A stretch of DNA of 64,000 bases from assembly GCF_902150045.1 (NCBI RefSeq), contig NZ_CABFVU010000001.1, forward strand, positions 2,852,001-2,916,000. The letters are read 5' to 3'. A program made the position numbers and the translations under genes. This document shows, piece after piece, positions 1 through 8,669 of the stretch (positions are counted from its first letter, which is position 1; every line of letters starts with the position of its first letter). A model generated the notes under the pieces. That model was not told where the DNA came from and searched no databases. It worked only from the letters and a program-made list of their open reading frames with translations. This DNA is from Chitinophaga polysaccharea. GTDB lineage: Bacteria; Bacteroidota; Bacteroidia; Chitinophagales; Chitinophagaceae.

Positions 1-1093
1 CAGAGATCTTCTTTTTCAGAAAGATTCCAATAGTGTGGTATTGGGAGCTATACAAGAAATAAGGCCAGAGAATAGCTATCTGGTGACAAAGGGTCGCACT
101 GGAAGGGAGAACATGAGGCAATTTGTGAGTAATGAAGACTTCACAGGTGACATAATAATTTTTGATCCGTTTAATAATCTCCCCCTTAGAGGCAGACGTT
201 TCAAAGACGGCCTATTGAATGCCGACCTGAAATACAGATCGCAAGCATTGATGGTGGGTGATCCTATAGATCCGCTGCGTCCAAAGAAGAAACCAGGGGG
301 CTTTGATGATGATGGTCCGGGCTTTGAAGTTGACCTGCCACAGGTGGAAATTACCGCACCCGCACCGGGTACTCCGAAAACACCGGGTACTAATATACCG
401 TTTCCGACAGAGCCGGTAAGGCCCGTTCCTGGAGGGCCAGTTACACCAAATAACCCTATTCCGATAGGTGGTGGTGGAACTAGCTCCAACAGAGGTGGAA
501 ACAATAGCGTTAAGACAATTAACATCAATATCTCTGATACATGTATAAAGGATGCCGTAGATATGGCAACAAATAAAAATTTGCAAAATTATATTCAAAC
601 CACTTTCAACAAACTATTTTCAGGAAGTGAACAATTCACTGTCTATATAGAAGACGGCATTCTTGCAAACGATGTTTTTGGCGCCGCTAAGCCAATAAAT
701 AAGGGTAATGGTTATTGGGATATTCAAATTACTTTGAATAAAAATCTGTTAAAAGGCGCATCAAAGGAAATTATGGTAGCTACCATGTATCATGAAATGA
801 TACATGGTATGTTCGTCGCTAATAAAGTTCAGAATAATGATCCACTGAGTTGGAACGAAAAATTCCAACATCAGATTTTGTCCAGTAGTTATGTTGAAAG
901 AATTAGCATTGGCTTGAGGGAAGTATTTCCTAATTTAGTTAAAGAAGATGCTGATGCACTTGCATGGGGAGGACTCTCCGGCACTTTAATTTGGGAAAGC
1001 TGGAAGACCACTAAGCCAAAAGACTTTAATGATATGCTATTGAGAGGAGATCAGTATGAAGCTGGACATACAAAAGGTACCCGCTGTAATTAA
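1..1093 (+). CDS. HExxH zincin-like lipoprotein, copy A (5' truncated by window edge)
   Basis: The reading frame is open from base 2, so the gene starts before the window; the GTG at 35 is internal, because the codons before it match the other copies (RDLLFQKDSN). It is the C-terminal part of a protein whose two paralogues lie at 4347-5732 and 6409-7872. Visible parts are a conserved globular segment, a Pro/Gly-rich linker rich in TPG and PNNPIPIGGGG, and a C-terminal domain with HEMIH, a downstream FQHQ and an ALAWGGL motif. HExxH is the zinc-binding and catalytic signature of zincin metallopeptidases; the His in FQHQ could be a third ligand (inference). A small exported protein gene follows 29 bases later. 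Function is not established. Confidence 0.75.
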   Translation, partial: RDLLFQKDSNSVVLGAIQEIRPENSYLVTKGRTGRENMRQFVSNEDFTGDIIIFDPFNNLPLRGRRFKDGLLNADLKYRSQALMVGDPIDPLRPKKKPGGFDDDGPGFEVDLPQVEITAPAPGTPKTPGTNIPFPTEPVRPVPGGPVTPNNPIPIGGGGTSSNRGGNNSVKTININISDTCIKDAVDMATNKNLQNYIQTTFNKLFSGSEQFTVYIEDGILANDVFGAAKPINKGNGYWDIQITLNKNLLKGASKEIMVATMYHEMIHGMFVANKVQNNDPLSWNEKFQHQILSSSYVERISIGLREVFPNLVKEDADALAWGGLSGTLIWESWKTTKPKDFNDMLLRGDQYEAGHTKGTRCN

Positions 1094-1122
1094 ACTTTAA
1101 CTATAAGCTTAAAATTCTGAAT

Positions 1123-1614
1123 ATGAAAAGATTGATTAACGTTCTTCTTATCTGTTTTTTTTTCATTCTAACTGCCAGCGCACAACAAGACGACACACGT
1201 GGAGAAAAAGGGGTAGAACGGCTGTATAAAATTTTGAGTAAAAACCTTAGGTATCCGCAAAAACTTTACGACAACAAATCAACATCACTGTTTTCTGTTA
1301 AGTATCTCATTTCCCCGGAAAATAAACTGGAAGATATTATTCCTTCAAAATATACACCAGACGGGATGAAGGATAAACTAATGGATAAAACGCTATATGG
1401 TGGCATTGACTGGCAATCATTTTTTAACAGGAAAATCAGGCAGGGAGACTATATAATACTTCCCATCGCATTGTACAGAGAAAATGATAACTCAACTACT
1501 ATTATTGAATATACCATAGATGATCTTTTCAACTTTTCCGAAAAAAGAACCCCTATTATGAATGGAGTGCTATTGCAGCCTTTTATCATGAAAGCTGGCG
1601 AAACAATAAATTAA
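1123..1614 (+). CDS. Small exported partner protein P1 of the HExxH lipoprotein
   Basis: This 163-residue protein has a clear N-terminal signal peptide ending near SAQQ, so it should be exported. It lies 29 bases downstream of HExxH copy A, same strand. It shares landmarks with the proteins at 3795-4313, 2442-2996 and the frameshifted gene at 3101-3561: a (F)S(V/I)K(Y/F) strand, a central I(D/N)W aromatic motif followed by a hydrophobic strand, and here a DDLFNF motif that is identical in 3795-4313. I do not recognise the family. Recurrent placement after a HExxH protein suggests a cognate inhibitor or accessory factor, but this is inference from context. Confidence 0.7.
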   Translation: MKRLINVLLICFFFILTASAQQDDTRGEKGVERLYKILSKNLRYPQKLYDNKSTSLFSVKYLISPENKLEDIIPSKYTPDGMKDKLMDKTLYGGIDWQSFFNRKIRQGDYIILPIALYRENDNSTTIIEYTIDDLFNFSEKRTPIMNGVLLQPFIMKAGETIN

Positions 1615-1709
1615 AATAATTTCATATTTTGAAACTTGCGTCCGATCCCGATTGGGATACTCCCCGCGCCGTCTCCAATCATATTATCTTTTTACACAGT
1701 ATAATACAC

Positions 1710-1955
1710 AATAATCATACTCATCGGTTACTTGTAGACTTGTTTCAAAAAAAGAAGGAGCTGGATTACTGTCTTCCTGATCAAGACCTACCCCCGCACT
1801 TATTTTCGCATGTTTTTTAGGGAGGGTAGTTTTTGAGAGGACATGACATTTAGCAAAGACGATTTTCCATTTAACTCCAGTTTTCGTTTATTTGGCTAAA
1901 CCCGATGGTTATACGGTGGCCGAGGGAGGATATTAGAGAATAATCATACTCATCG
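1710..1955. repeat. 17-bp direct repeat pair
   Basis: The sequence AATAATCATACTCATCG occurs at 1710-1726 and again, identically, at 1939-1955, in the same orientation and 229 bases apart. No coding role is apparent. It could be a junction repeat from an insertion or deletion. Confidence 0.7.
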
Positions 1956-1966
1956 ATTATATTTAA

Positions 1967-2027
1967 TGTAATAGCTACTACGTGGACAGTACAAGGGATT
2001 TTGTATGGTTAAGTAGTAGCTATTACA
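1967..2027. repeat. 15-bp perfect inverted repeat, 31-base loop
   Basis: TGTAATAGCTACTAC at 1967-1981 is the exact reverse complement of 2013-2027, separated by 31 bases. It lies in the gene-free stretch after P1. It lacks a T tract right after the stem, so it is not a standard terminator; it could be a recombination site or remnant of a mobile element. Confidence 0.65.
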
Positions 2028-2441
2028 GATAATAGTTGTATTACATCCACGAACCGGTTAAAATAGAAAACCGCGTTTTTCTATCTGTAGCCTCGTCAAG
2101 GTGATTTTTGTGATCATAACAGATTGATATTTATTTGTGAATTTATTTTAAGCCTTGGGTACACATTGGGGTACATCAGCAGTAAATTTTAGGCAACATA
2201 TCCTGCACGTCCTACAGGTGGTCTACCTCGGCCTGATGCAAGCTCAAAAAAATGGACCATGTCCCAAAGAGACTGGCCCATTATGTTAATACAATTTATA
2301 AATCTTTTGGGTCAAGACCAATGTAACTTGCAGCTATGATCACCATATAAAGTTTACACAGTTATCTTAACACTCACTTTGATTTTTATCATTAACGTCG
2401 AGGTTATTAAACATAAGCATTGTGAAAACATTATCGGATCA

Positions 2442-2996
2442 TTACCGATGAAGCTGCGTGCTATCCGGTACCATTTTACCCTCCTTCGCACCAGAATCAG
2501 TTATAATCCAGACTGGCGACCACCAATACATAGCCTCTTTTATACTTAATATGTCACCTTTCTCAAATTCAAACATACCCTTAAGGAGATCATTTCCATC
2601 CGCAAATAATACGGATCCCCCTGATCGATTATTTAGATAAATGACAGGCAATATGATTTTCTGTTTACCACCAGCTTTCTTTAGAATGGCCTTCCAGTTT
2701 ATCTGGAGTTTTTTTATTTTGTCGGCTAACGGAAGCAAAGAAAGCGGAGTCGAGTAAGAAAGTGAAACACTGTCTAATTCATTCTTTTTGAAAGTCAGTT
2801 TAATCAATGTAATATATGAGCAATCAGGGCAACTTTCTTTTCTGAGTTCTTTTCTCTCTGAATCAATCAGATCCAACAATTTAGATATTTCTGGCTCTGA
2901 TTCGGAATATTTTTGAGCTACTGTAGTTTTAATCAAACACAAAAAGCAAAGCAATAATCCTGTAAATATCTTTCGCCTTTTTTTGAGTTCTCCCAT
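2442..2996 (-). CDS. Small exported partner-family protein P4
   Basis: This 184-residue protein starts with a charged segment and a hydrophobic core (residues about 11-26) ending TTVAQ, a typical signal peptide. The body carries the partner-family landmarks: an ITLIKLTF strand, a central INWK motif, then a KIILPVIYLNN strand and GSVLFADGNDLL. It is the third of three tandem partner-family genes downstream of the HExxH lipoprotein at 4347-5732, all on the minus strand. The unit resembles the immunity-gene arrays that trail polymorphic toxins, or a set of protease inhibitors; both are inference. No known family name is assigned. Confidence 0.65.
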   Translation of the reverse strand: MGELKKRRKIFTGLLLCFLCLIKTTVAQKYSESEPEISKLLDLIDSERKELRKESCPDCSYITLIKLTFKKNELDSVSLSYSTPLSLLPLADKIKKLQINWKAILKKAGGKQKIILPVIYLNNRSGGSVLFADGNDLLKGMFEFEKGDILSIKEAMYWWSPVWIITDSGAKEGKMVPDSTQLHR

Positions 2997-3100
2997 ACAC
3001 TACTATAATAAGATCTGATAAGATAAAAGATATTCAGTTGTTAATCGACCTCTAAAATGGTCGGTTTTTCCCTGCAAATCTTTTTATATGTACCGAAAGG

Positions 3101-3561
3101 TTAAGATACCTTGTACCCTTTCTTTTTAGTAATCACGTCTTCACCAAACTGATCAATATATACTGACGCATCATCAGCATACTGGAACAATACTGACCCA
3201 TTATCTCTTTCCTTCATATAGTAAACTGTAATAATTGCTTTTCTATTTCTGATATTGTCATCAAAGACTTTTTTCCAGTTAATCCGTAGATCTTTAATGT
3301 ATCTACCACTTTGTAAAGATCGCGTGGGGATGAATCAGAGGTCTTAACTACTTTCAATTTTTCACTGTTGTCAAAATCAAGCATTATTCGGAAGATGTAT
3401 GAAAATTCATCATATTTTCCTTTTGTTAATGGGGCTACCAGAGAATCCAATGTTTTGTAAAACTTTACCCTTTCTTTAGGTTGTTCAGTTTTAGATTGAG
3501 CAAAGGCCCCATAAGAAAGAATGGAAAGGAAAGAAATGATTATTATGTCAGATAGCTTCAT
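3101..3561 (-). pseudogene. Partner-family protein P3, single-base frameshift
   Basis: The first frame (ATG at 3559-3561, signal peptide ending YGAFAQ) runs 115 codons to a stop at 3214. Its tail after VVDTLK does not look like the family. In the next frame the same DNA reads DLRINWKKVFDDNIR, then AIITVYYMKERDNGSVLFQY and ends at TAA (3101-3103). That second part matches the INWK core and following strands of P1, P2 and P4, so a one-base shift just before the INWK motif splits one gene of about 153 codons. The shift lies a few codons before a run of six A on the coding strand. It may be a real inactivation, programmed slippage or a sequencing error. Confidence 0.7.
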
Positions 3562-3794
3562 ATATTACGCTGCTGCTGGGTTCAACCAATTAATACATAT
3601 CCCTCGAACAAGTACACTGGTCGGAGAGATACGCATTGAAATAAAATAAAATTTATCATCACTAACACCACGTTATTAAGCATAAGCTATAGTTTTATGT
3701 TATCTTACATCAGTGGAATGGAATTATTTCAAAAACCAACGTTTTTGTGATGTACATTACATTTTCCGAAGAACGGTGTTAATTCAATCCGACA

Positions 3795-4313
3795 TTATTT
3801 TATAACTCGACCGTATTGAATTGCGAAAGTTCTGGGCAAAATATAGACACTGCTTGCATCATTATTATTATTATTATTATTAAAGTTAAAGAGATCATCT
3901 ACTTGGTAGTGTGTAATATTTGGCACTTCATCGATGCTATCATCTGGGCGTATTGAAACTACGATTATCAATTCACTAGCTTTTTTAATATTAGCCTTAA
4001 ATAACTTATACCAGTTTATATTTGAATAATTTTTTATATTAAATAAACCAGAATCCAATCCAGATGGGGATCTCGAAGAGGAGGCGATTTGCGTGAGCAC
4101 ATAGTCGTGGGCAAACGTGAATTTTATTGAAAAACATGCAGAATTTTTTCTTTCTTTAAAATCTGCCGGGAGTTTGACCAACTTCGATATTGTTTTCTCA
4201 ATTTTTTTTACTTCAGTGGTATTAAATTTATTCTGCGCGTGAACGGGATTTATAAGAAAAATAAATGCATTCACGATCAGTATATTATGAATAATGTATT
4301 TAACTAGTTTCAT
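3795..4313 (-). CDS. Small exported partner-family protein P2 with poly-Asn tract
   Basis: A 172-residue exported protein (signal peptide ending PVHAQ) starting 33 bases downstream of the HExxH lipoprotein at 4347-5732, so probably co-transcribed with it. It shares CFSIKF, SNINWYKLF and VDDLFNF with P1. Directly after VDDLFNF is a run of seven Asn encoded by perfect AAT repeats (ATT on the plus strand, near 3860-3880). Slippage there would change length by whole codons without breaking the frame. Function unknown; inferred cognate partner of the neighbouring zincin-like lipoprotein. Confidence 0.7.
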   Translation of the reverse strand: MKLVKYIIHNILIVNAFIFLINPVHAQNKFNTTEVKKIEKTISKLVKLPADFKERKNSACFSIKFTFAHDYVLTQIASSSRSPSGLDSGLFNIKNYSNINWYKLFKANIKKASELIIVVSIRPDDSIDEVPNITHYQVDDLFNFNNNNNNNDASSVYILPRTFAIQYGRVIK

Positions 4314-4346
4314 AGCATTCCAATTTAAGTTTAGTTAAGTATCAAT

Positions 4347-5732
4347 CTATTTTGAACACCTTGTTCCTTTTTTATGGGACTGATCATATTCATCTCCTAA
4401 TAACAGTAGCTTGTTGGCCTCAGCAGGTTTCATTGCTTTCCATGAAGCCCCGTCTTGTAAGCCCTCCCAGGCTAATGCTTTAGAGTCATCCTCAGGGAGT
4501 GTAGGAAATATTGCTCGAAGGGCTGAAGCGATTTCCTTCACGTATCTATCAGCCATTAAATTATGTTGAACATATTCAGAAAAGCTTAATCTATTGGCGC
4601 CAGTAGAAACGCCTTTGGCATCATACATAGCATGAACAGCTTCGTGCAAAATGGTTGCTGTTATGAATTCTTTAGATGAATTTGGTAGTGTAATGTTATT
4701 TAGCGTAATTCCAATGTCATAGCGACTAACTGTTTCAGTTTGCGCAGAAGTTGATTTAGCCAATGCTGCTTCTTTAAAGGTTATATCAAAACCGTCTGTA
4801 CCAGAGGATAAATTATTGAATGTGATAGTTATTTCATTCTTTAATCCTTTATCAAGGGCTAGCCTTATTGCTTCAGATAAGCATTGATTAGTCATTTGAT
4901 CTGTTTTAATTTCTTTGATAGAATTCTTTCCTGCCCCTGTAGATGTACTTCCCCCGCCCCCACCACCAATAGGAATTGGATTGTTAGGAGTTACCGGACC
5001 TCCAGGCTTAGGCAGTACCGGCTCTGAAGGAAAGGGAATATTAGTACCAGGGGTACTTGGAGTGCGTGGTCCTGGTGCGGTCACTTCCACCGTAGGAAGG
5101 CCAATTTCAAAGGCTGGACCATCGTCATCAAGGCCTGTTGGTTTTTTCTTTGGCTTCGGCGGATCTATGGGATCATCCACCATCAAAGCTCGTGATTTGT
5201 ATTTCAGGTCACCAGTCACAAGGCCGTCTTTAAAACGCCTGCCCCTAAGAGGAACGTTGTCAAATGGATCAAAAATAATTATGTCACCGGTAAAATCCTC
5301 ATTGGTCACAAATTGCCTCATGTCTTCATCTCCATCCCTGCTTTTTGCAGCCAGATATGCTTTACCTGGCCGTATTTCTTGAATAGCTCCCAAGATAATC
5401 CCATTTGAATCTTTCTGAAACAAAATGTCCCGGTAGCCGACCGGAAGATAATAATCGATTAATGGAACTCTTAGAATGCTCGATTTGTCTTGAAATTTAA
5501 AAAACTGAGCATTTCCCCAATCCGGAGTTCCAGGATTACGGTGTTGCAGGGTTATCGGCTGAATACCTGATGGTCCGGGTGAAAGCCAGTTCTTCGCCTC
5601 TTCAATCGAAATATCGGTTGTCCGATTTTGGGTTAATTCAGAAGTTTCTTTTTGGCAGCCGGACATAGCTAAAACCAAAAGAACAAGCGCAGCCACGTGC
5701 GACTTGAAGGGTTGCATAACAATCTTAATCAT
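4347..5732 (-). CDS. HExxH zincin-like lipoprotein, copy B (intact)
   Basis: This 461-residue protein is the only complete copy in the window. A type II signal peptide ends in LAMSGC (Cys26), so it should be a lipoprotein. Residues about 30-210 form the N-terminal domain shared by all three copies. Residues about 215-270 are a Pro/Gly-rich linker (TPGTNIPFP, PNNPIPIGGGG). The C-terminal domain has HEAVH at about 363-367, VQHN with His about 390, and ALAWEGL near 420. HExxH indicates a zinc metallopeptidase fold. A near-constant front with a more divergent C-terminal domain is the architecture of polymorphic effectors. Three partner genes follow on the same strand. The ATG at 5732 is supported by alignment with copy C. 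Confidence 0.75.
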   Translation of the reverse strand: MIKIVMQPFKSHVAALVLLVLAMSGCQKETSELTQNRTTDISIEEAKNWLSPGPSGIQPITLQHRNPGTPDWGNAQFFKFQDKSSILRVPLIDYYLPVGYRDILFQKDSNGIILGAIQEIRPGKAYLAAKSRDGDEDMRQFVTNEDFTGDIIIFDPFDNVPLRGRRFKDGLVTGDLKYKSRALMVDDPIDPPKPKKKPTGLDDDGPAFEIGLPTVEVTAPGPRTPSTPGTNIPFPSEPVLPKPGGPVTPNNPIPIGGGGGGSTSTGAGKNSIKEIKTDQMTNQCLSEAIRLALDKGLKNEITITFNNLSSGTDGFDITFKEAALAKSTSAQTETVSRYDIGITLNNITLPNSSKEFITATILHEAVHAMYDAKGVSTGANRLSFSEYVQHNLMADRYVKEIASALRAIFPTLPEDDSKALAWEGLQDGASWKAMKPAEANKLLLLGDEYDQSHKKGTRCSK

Positions 5733-5937
5733 AATTAAGGTGGGGTGGGTTAATTAAAAGATTACTCTCAAACAAAATTTGCATCAAAATAACTTGTTTC
5801 GACTGATATGACAAAATGAATCATACACTAGATAAATTTATTGCATTTGAGACTATTGCCTATAGTAAATAGAATTGGGGGCCAGCGGTGCCTTCTTATG
5901 ATGATTTAAAACGTATTTCAACTTACAAGTATAAGCA

Positions 5938-6366
5938 TCAATCCTTTGAGCTTGGACTTCGATTTAGAAATATATTAAGTTCAAAAGAATTTCCCTTTCC
6001 AAAATCTATCCATCCTGATTGAAACTCACCAGTACCTATACATAAGGCAGATATGCTGTATGTGCCTGGAATGACACTCATTTTAAATTTTCCCGTAGTA
6101 TTGGTTATAGCCGTATCTATTACTTTATCATTTTCATTCAATATTTTTATCCAGGTAAATGGTACGTTCTTACCAAATTTACATTCTTTGACAGTACCCC
6201 ATATAAGAATGCTATCTTCTGAATTTAAGTTTCTATCATAAGTAATCTGGAATCCTCCACAATCAGAATTATGAACATTCCTTTTTGTTAAAAACGCATT
6301 TTGTGTTTTGCAGGACTGGTTAATTAAGCAGCATGCAAAAAAGGCTATGACTAAGTTATTTTTCAT
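5938..6366 (-). CDS. Small lipoprotein with carboxypeptidase-regulatory-like beta sandwich
   Basis: A 142-residue protein with a signal peptide and a Cys near residue 19 (INQSC), probably a lipoprotein. The segment IKILNENDKVIDTAITNT, then GKFKMSVIPGTYSISA, follows the pattern of CarboxypepD_reg/Cna-B-like domains (a decoration domain where D/T turns precede a GxF strand and a PGxY strand). It starts 42 bases after the stop of HExxH copy C, occupying the partner position seen in the other two cassettes, but is unrelated to the P1-P4 family. If partners are specific inhibitors, this would be a different type matched to the divergent C-terminal domain of copy C (inference). Confidence 0.6.
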   Translation of the reverse strand: MKNNLVIAFFACCLINQSCKTQNAFLTKRNVHNSDCGGFQITYDRNLNSEDSILIWGTVKECKFGKNVPFTWIKILNENDKVIDTAITNTTGKFKMSVIPGTYSISALCIGTGEFQSGWIDFGKGNSFELNIFLNRSPSSKD

Positions 6367-6408
6367 TCTTTAAGTATTTGTTTTTATATATTCGGTTGGA
6401 TTTCTCAA

Positions 6409-7872
6409 TTAACATCCCCCTGGTTTGCCTGATTGCTTTGTCTGGTCTCCATTTGTATCCAGACCTGATTGTTCTGTTACTAGTATGTTATTAATTCTGT
6501 CTTGTTCTGATGTCGAGAGTGCCTTAAAAGCAGAAGTACCGGTTAATCCCCCCCAAGCCATATCATCATAAAATTGACGGGAGAGATTATACCCCTTGTT
6601 ACGTCCATATTCTTCTAATGCATTAGCAATATCGATAATAAAACTTCTTACCATTTCATTATGTTGAACTGTATTAAGATTGGGTTTCTTAGATTTCATC
6701 CAATCTTGCAACATAGTAGGATATGTTGCATTCGCATTTAATGCTTCGTATCCAAAAAATGAAACTAAGTAGGCATGAACAGATTCATGTAATATTGTTC
6801 TTGCTATTGAGAGATCTGTTGCACTAGTAAACTTTTTTGAATCAATAGTAGTAGTAACTGTTCCAGTCTTGGAGTCATATAAGCTATTTGTTTCGCCATT
6901 TGTATTTGATGACAGACGCCCATCTTGCACAGTCCAATTGTATCCTGGTGTATTACCCGCAAATTTAGTTACAATATTAGCAACCGAGCCTTTAGATAGA
7001 GTTTTTAAAGCAGCCAAAATCTTCTGCATGCAGGGGGGGAGTTTTGAATCATCAATTTTCCTTGTAAAGGATGCAGGTATTGACCCACCACCTCCTCCGC
7101 CAATAGGAATTGGATTATTAGGAGTTGCCGGCCCTCCAGGCTTAGGCAGTACCGGCTCTGAAGGAAAAGGAATATTAGTACCAGGGGTTTTCGGAGTGCC
7201 AGGTCGGGGTGCGGTTATTTCCACTGCAGGAAGGTCAATTTCAAAGGCTGGACCATCGTCATCGCCATCAGGATCGCCTGGCTTTTTCTTTGGATCCACC
7301 GGACCAGTCGGGTCATCTACTATCAATGCTTGTGGCCGGTATTTCAGTTCCCCGGTCAATAGGCCGTCTTTGAAACGTCTACCTCTAAGGAGGGCATTAT
7401 TAAATGGATCAAAAATTATTATGTCACCTGTGAAATCTTCATTACTCACAAACTGCCTCATGTTCTCGCCTTCATTACGACCTTTCGCCAACAGATAGTT
7501 ATTTTCTGGCCTTATTTCCTGTATAGCTCCCAATACCACACCATTGGAATCCTTCTAAAAAAGAAGATCCCTGTAGCCTACTGGTAGTTTGTAGCCAGTT
7601 AATGGCACTTTTAAGATACTGGATTTATCCGGGAACGCTATTACTGTGGCATCTTCCCAATTTGGGGTTCCGGGATCGCGGTGTTGGCTAAACACAGTTT
7701 GCAGGCCTGAAGGCCCTGCTGATAACCAATTTTTTGCTTCCTCAACCGATATTACGGCTGATTTAACAGCTGGCGGTTCCGTTGTTTGTTTTTGACAACC
7801 GGAAATAGCCAGTAAAACAATAAGAATGGCAGCAATTGCCAATTTAAAGTGGGGTATTACAGACTTTAACAT
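6409..7872 (-). pseudogene. HExxH zincin-like lipoprotein, copy C, interrupted by in-frame TAG
   Basis: The frame opens at ATG 7872 (MLKSVIPHFK, lipobox LLAISGC) and is uninterrupted to 6409 except for a TAG at 7555-7557. At that place copies A and B read RD(L/I)LFQKDSN, and here RDLLF-stop-KDSN, so a single C-to-T change turned a CAG Gln codon into TAG. The rest is intact: shared N-terminal domain, Pro/Gly linker, and a C-terminal domain with HESVH, VQHN and DDMAWGGL that is clearly more diverged than A versus B. About 488 codons in all. It is either a recent pseudogene or read through; restart at the internal GTG at 7539 would lack the signal peptide. Confidence 0.75.
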
Positions 7873-8062
7873 AGTTTAGGATTTGGGTGTTTGAATAAAT
7901 ATTAGATTAACAATAACCTAATAATGACAGGCGAGGGATAAAAAAGGGTGATCTGAAGCCAGTTACTTTAGTTCCTGGAAATGACATATTTATTTGAATA
8001 TCAGTTTATTGAAATCATATCAATTGATATCAAATGATACCGTTTTAAACCAGTGGATTAGG

Positions 8063-8669
8063 GGGTATATTTTGCTGATAGACCGGGCATTTGCGGGCAA
8101 ATTTTTATTAATGATCCTTATCCTGGCAGCAGGCTTTTTTTTTGGGTTGTAAATATGAATATTGCCATCATTATCTCCCATCCATAAATTCATATTTGAA
8201 TCCAGCGCAATATAGGATGCCTTTGTTTTTAAATCCTCAACCCTGTTCTCTGCCTGTATGTATTTATACAGGGAGAACTGAATGAGGAACCATAGGTTAT
8301 TATCCTTGTCTATTACAATATTGTTGGTATATTCTTTCGGGACGGTTTCCAGCTCAGTGAGCACTTCCTTGTAGAGGTTATATTTAAAAATGCCTTTGCC
8401 GGTAGCTATCCAGATCATCCTGTTTTTATCCTCGGCTATACAGTTAATAACATCATTCCCTAAGCTGCCGAATTTATCATTATTGTTTTTGTAGGCTTTA
8501 AAAGAGTACCCGTCAAAACGGTTTAGTCCACCACGGGTTCCTACCCATATCAAACCTGTACTATCCTGTATTACAGCGGTTACTGCATTGTGCACTAACC
8601 CATCAATCCAAATATAAATAATGAGATTAAAATACTATGGGTTTTAAAAGAAAATTGTATCACCTGTTG
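8063..8669 (-). pseudogene. Decayed 5' copy of the 26-kb sensor kinase, with its promoter
   Basis: From HNAVTAVIQDSTGLIWVG to SISKIYP the 8020-8595 minus frame is almost identical to the N-terminal propeller of the sensor kinase at 26394-29579. Similarity continues upstream into the promoter (CAACAGGTGATACAATTTT here, CAACAGATGATACAATTT there). About 108 bases covering the start codon and signal peptide are missing; TGGA occurs at both ends of the lost segment in the intact copy, suggesting deletion between short repeats. Similarity stops abruptly near 8063, after which the frame reads 14 unrelated codons to a stop at 8020. It is a non-functional fragment of a duplicated gene in inverted orientation. 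Confidence 0.85.

Larger units (their letters stand above)
1615..2441. other. Long AT-rich intergenic region
   Basis: About 830 bases without a convincing gene between the divergently placed ends of the P1 and P4 partner genes. It contains a 17-bp direct repeat and a 15-bp inverted repeat (listed separately). A 63-codon frame at 1629-1820 lacks a start other than TTG and resembles nothing I know. A short minus-strand frame near 2190-2250 reads RGRPPVGRAG before a stop and may be the tail of a lost gene. The region looks like the scar of past rearrangement. Confidence 0.5.

Noticed and set aside
76..528. Long minus-strand frame opposite the Pro/Gly linker of lipoprotein copy A (also 4915-5382 and 6869-7498 opposite the other copies)
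   Set aside because: They are antisense shadows created by the low stop-codon content opposite Pro/Gly-rich codons; the sense frames have signal peptide and conserved motifs.
1629..1820. 63-codon frame after P1
   Set aside because: Starts only with TTG, has no recognisable motif and contains one of the direct repeats; more likely non-coding.
2170..2260. Minus-strand RGRPPVGRAG fragment, AT-hook-like
   Set aside because: Only about 20 codons, no start, no neighbouring integrase or DNA-binding sequence; too short to call.
3860..3882. ATT microsatellite as a phase-variation switch
   Set aside because: Triplet unit within a coding frame; changes would add or remove Asn without shifting the frame.
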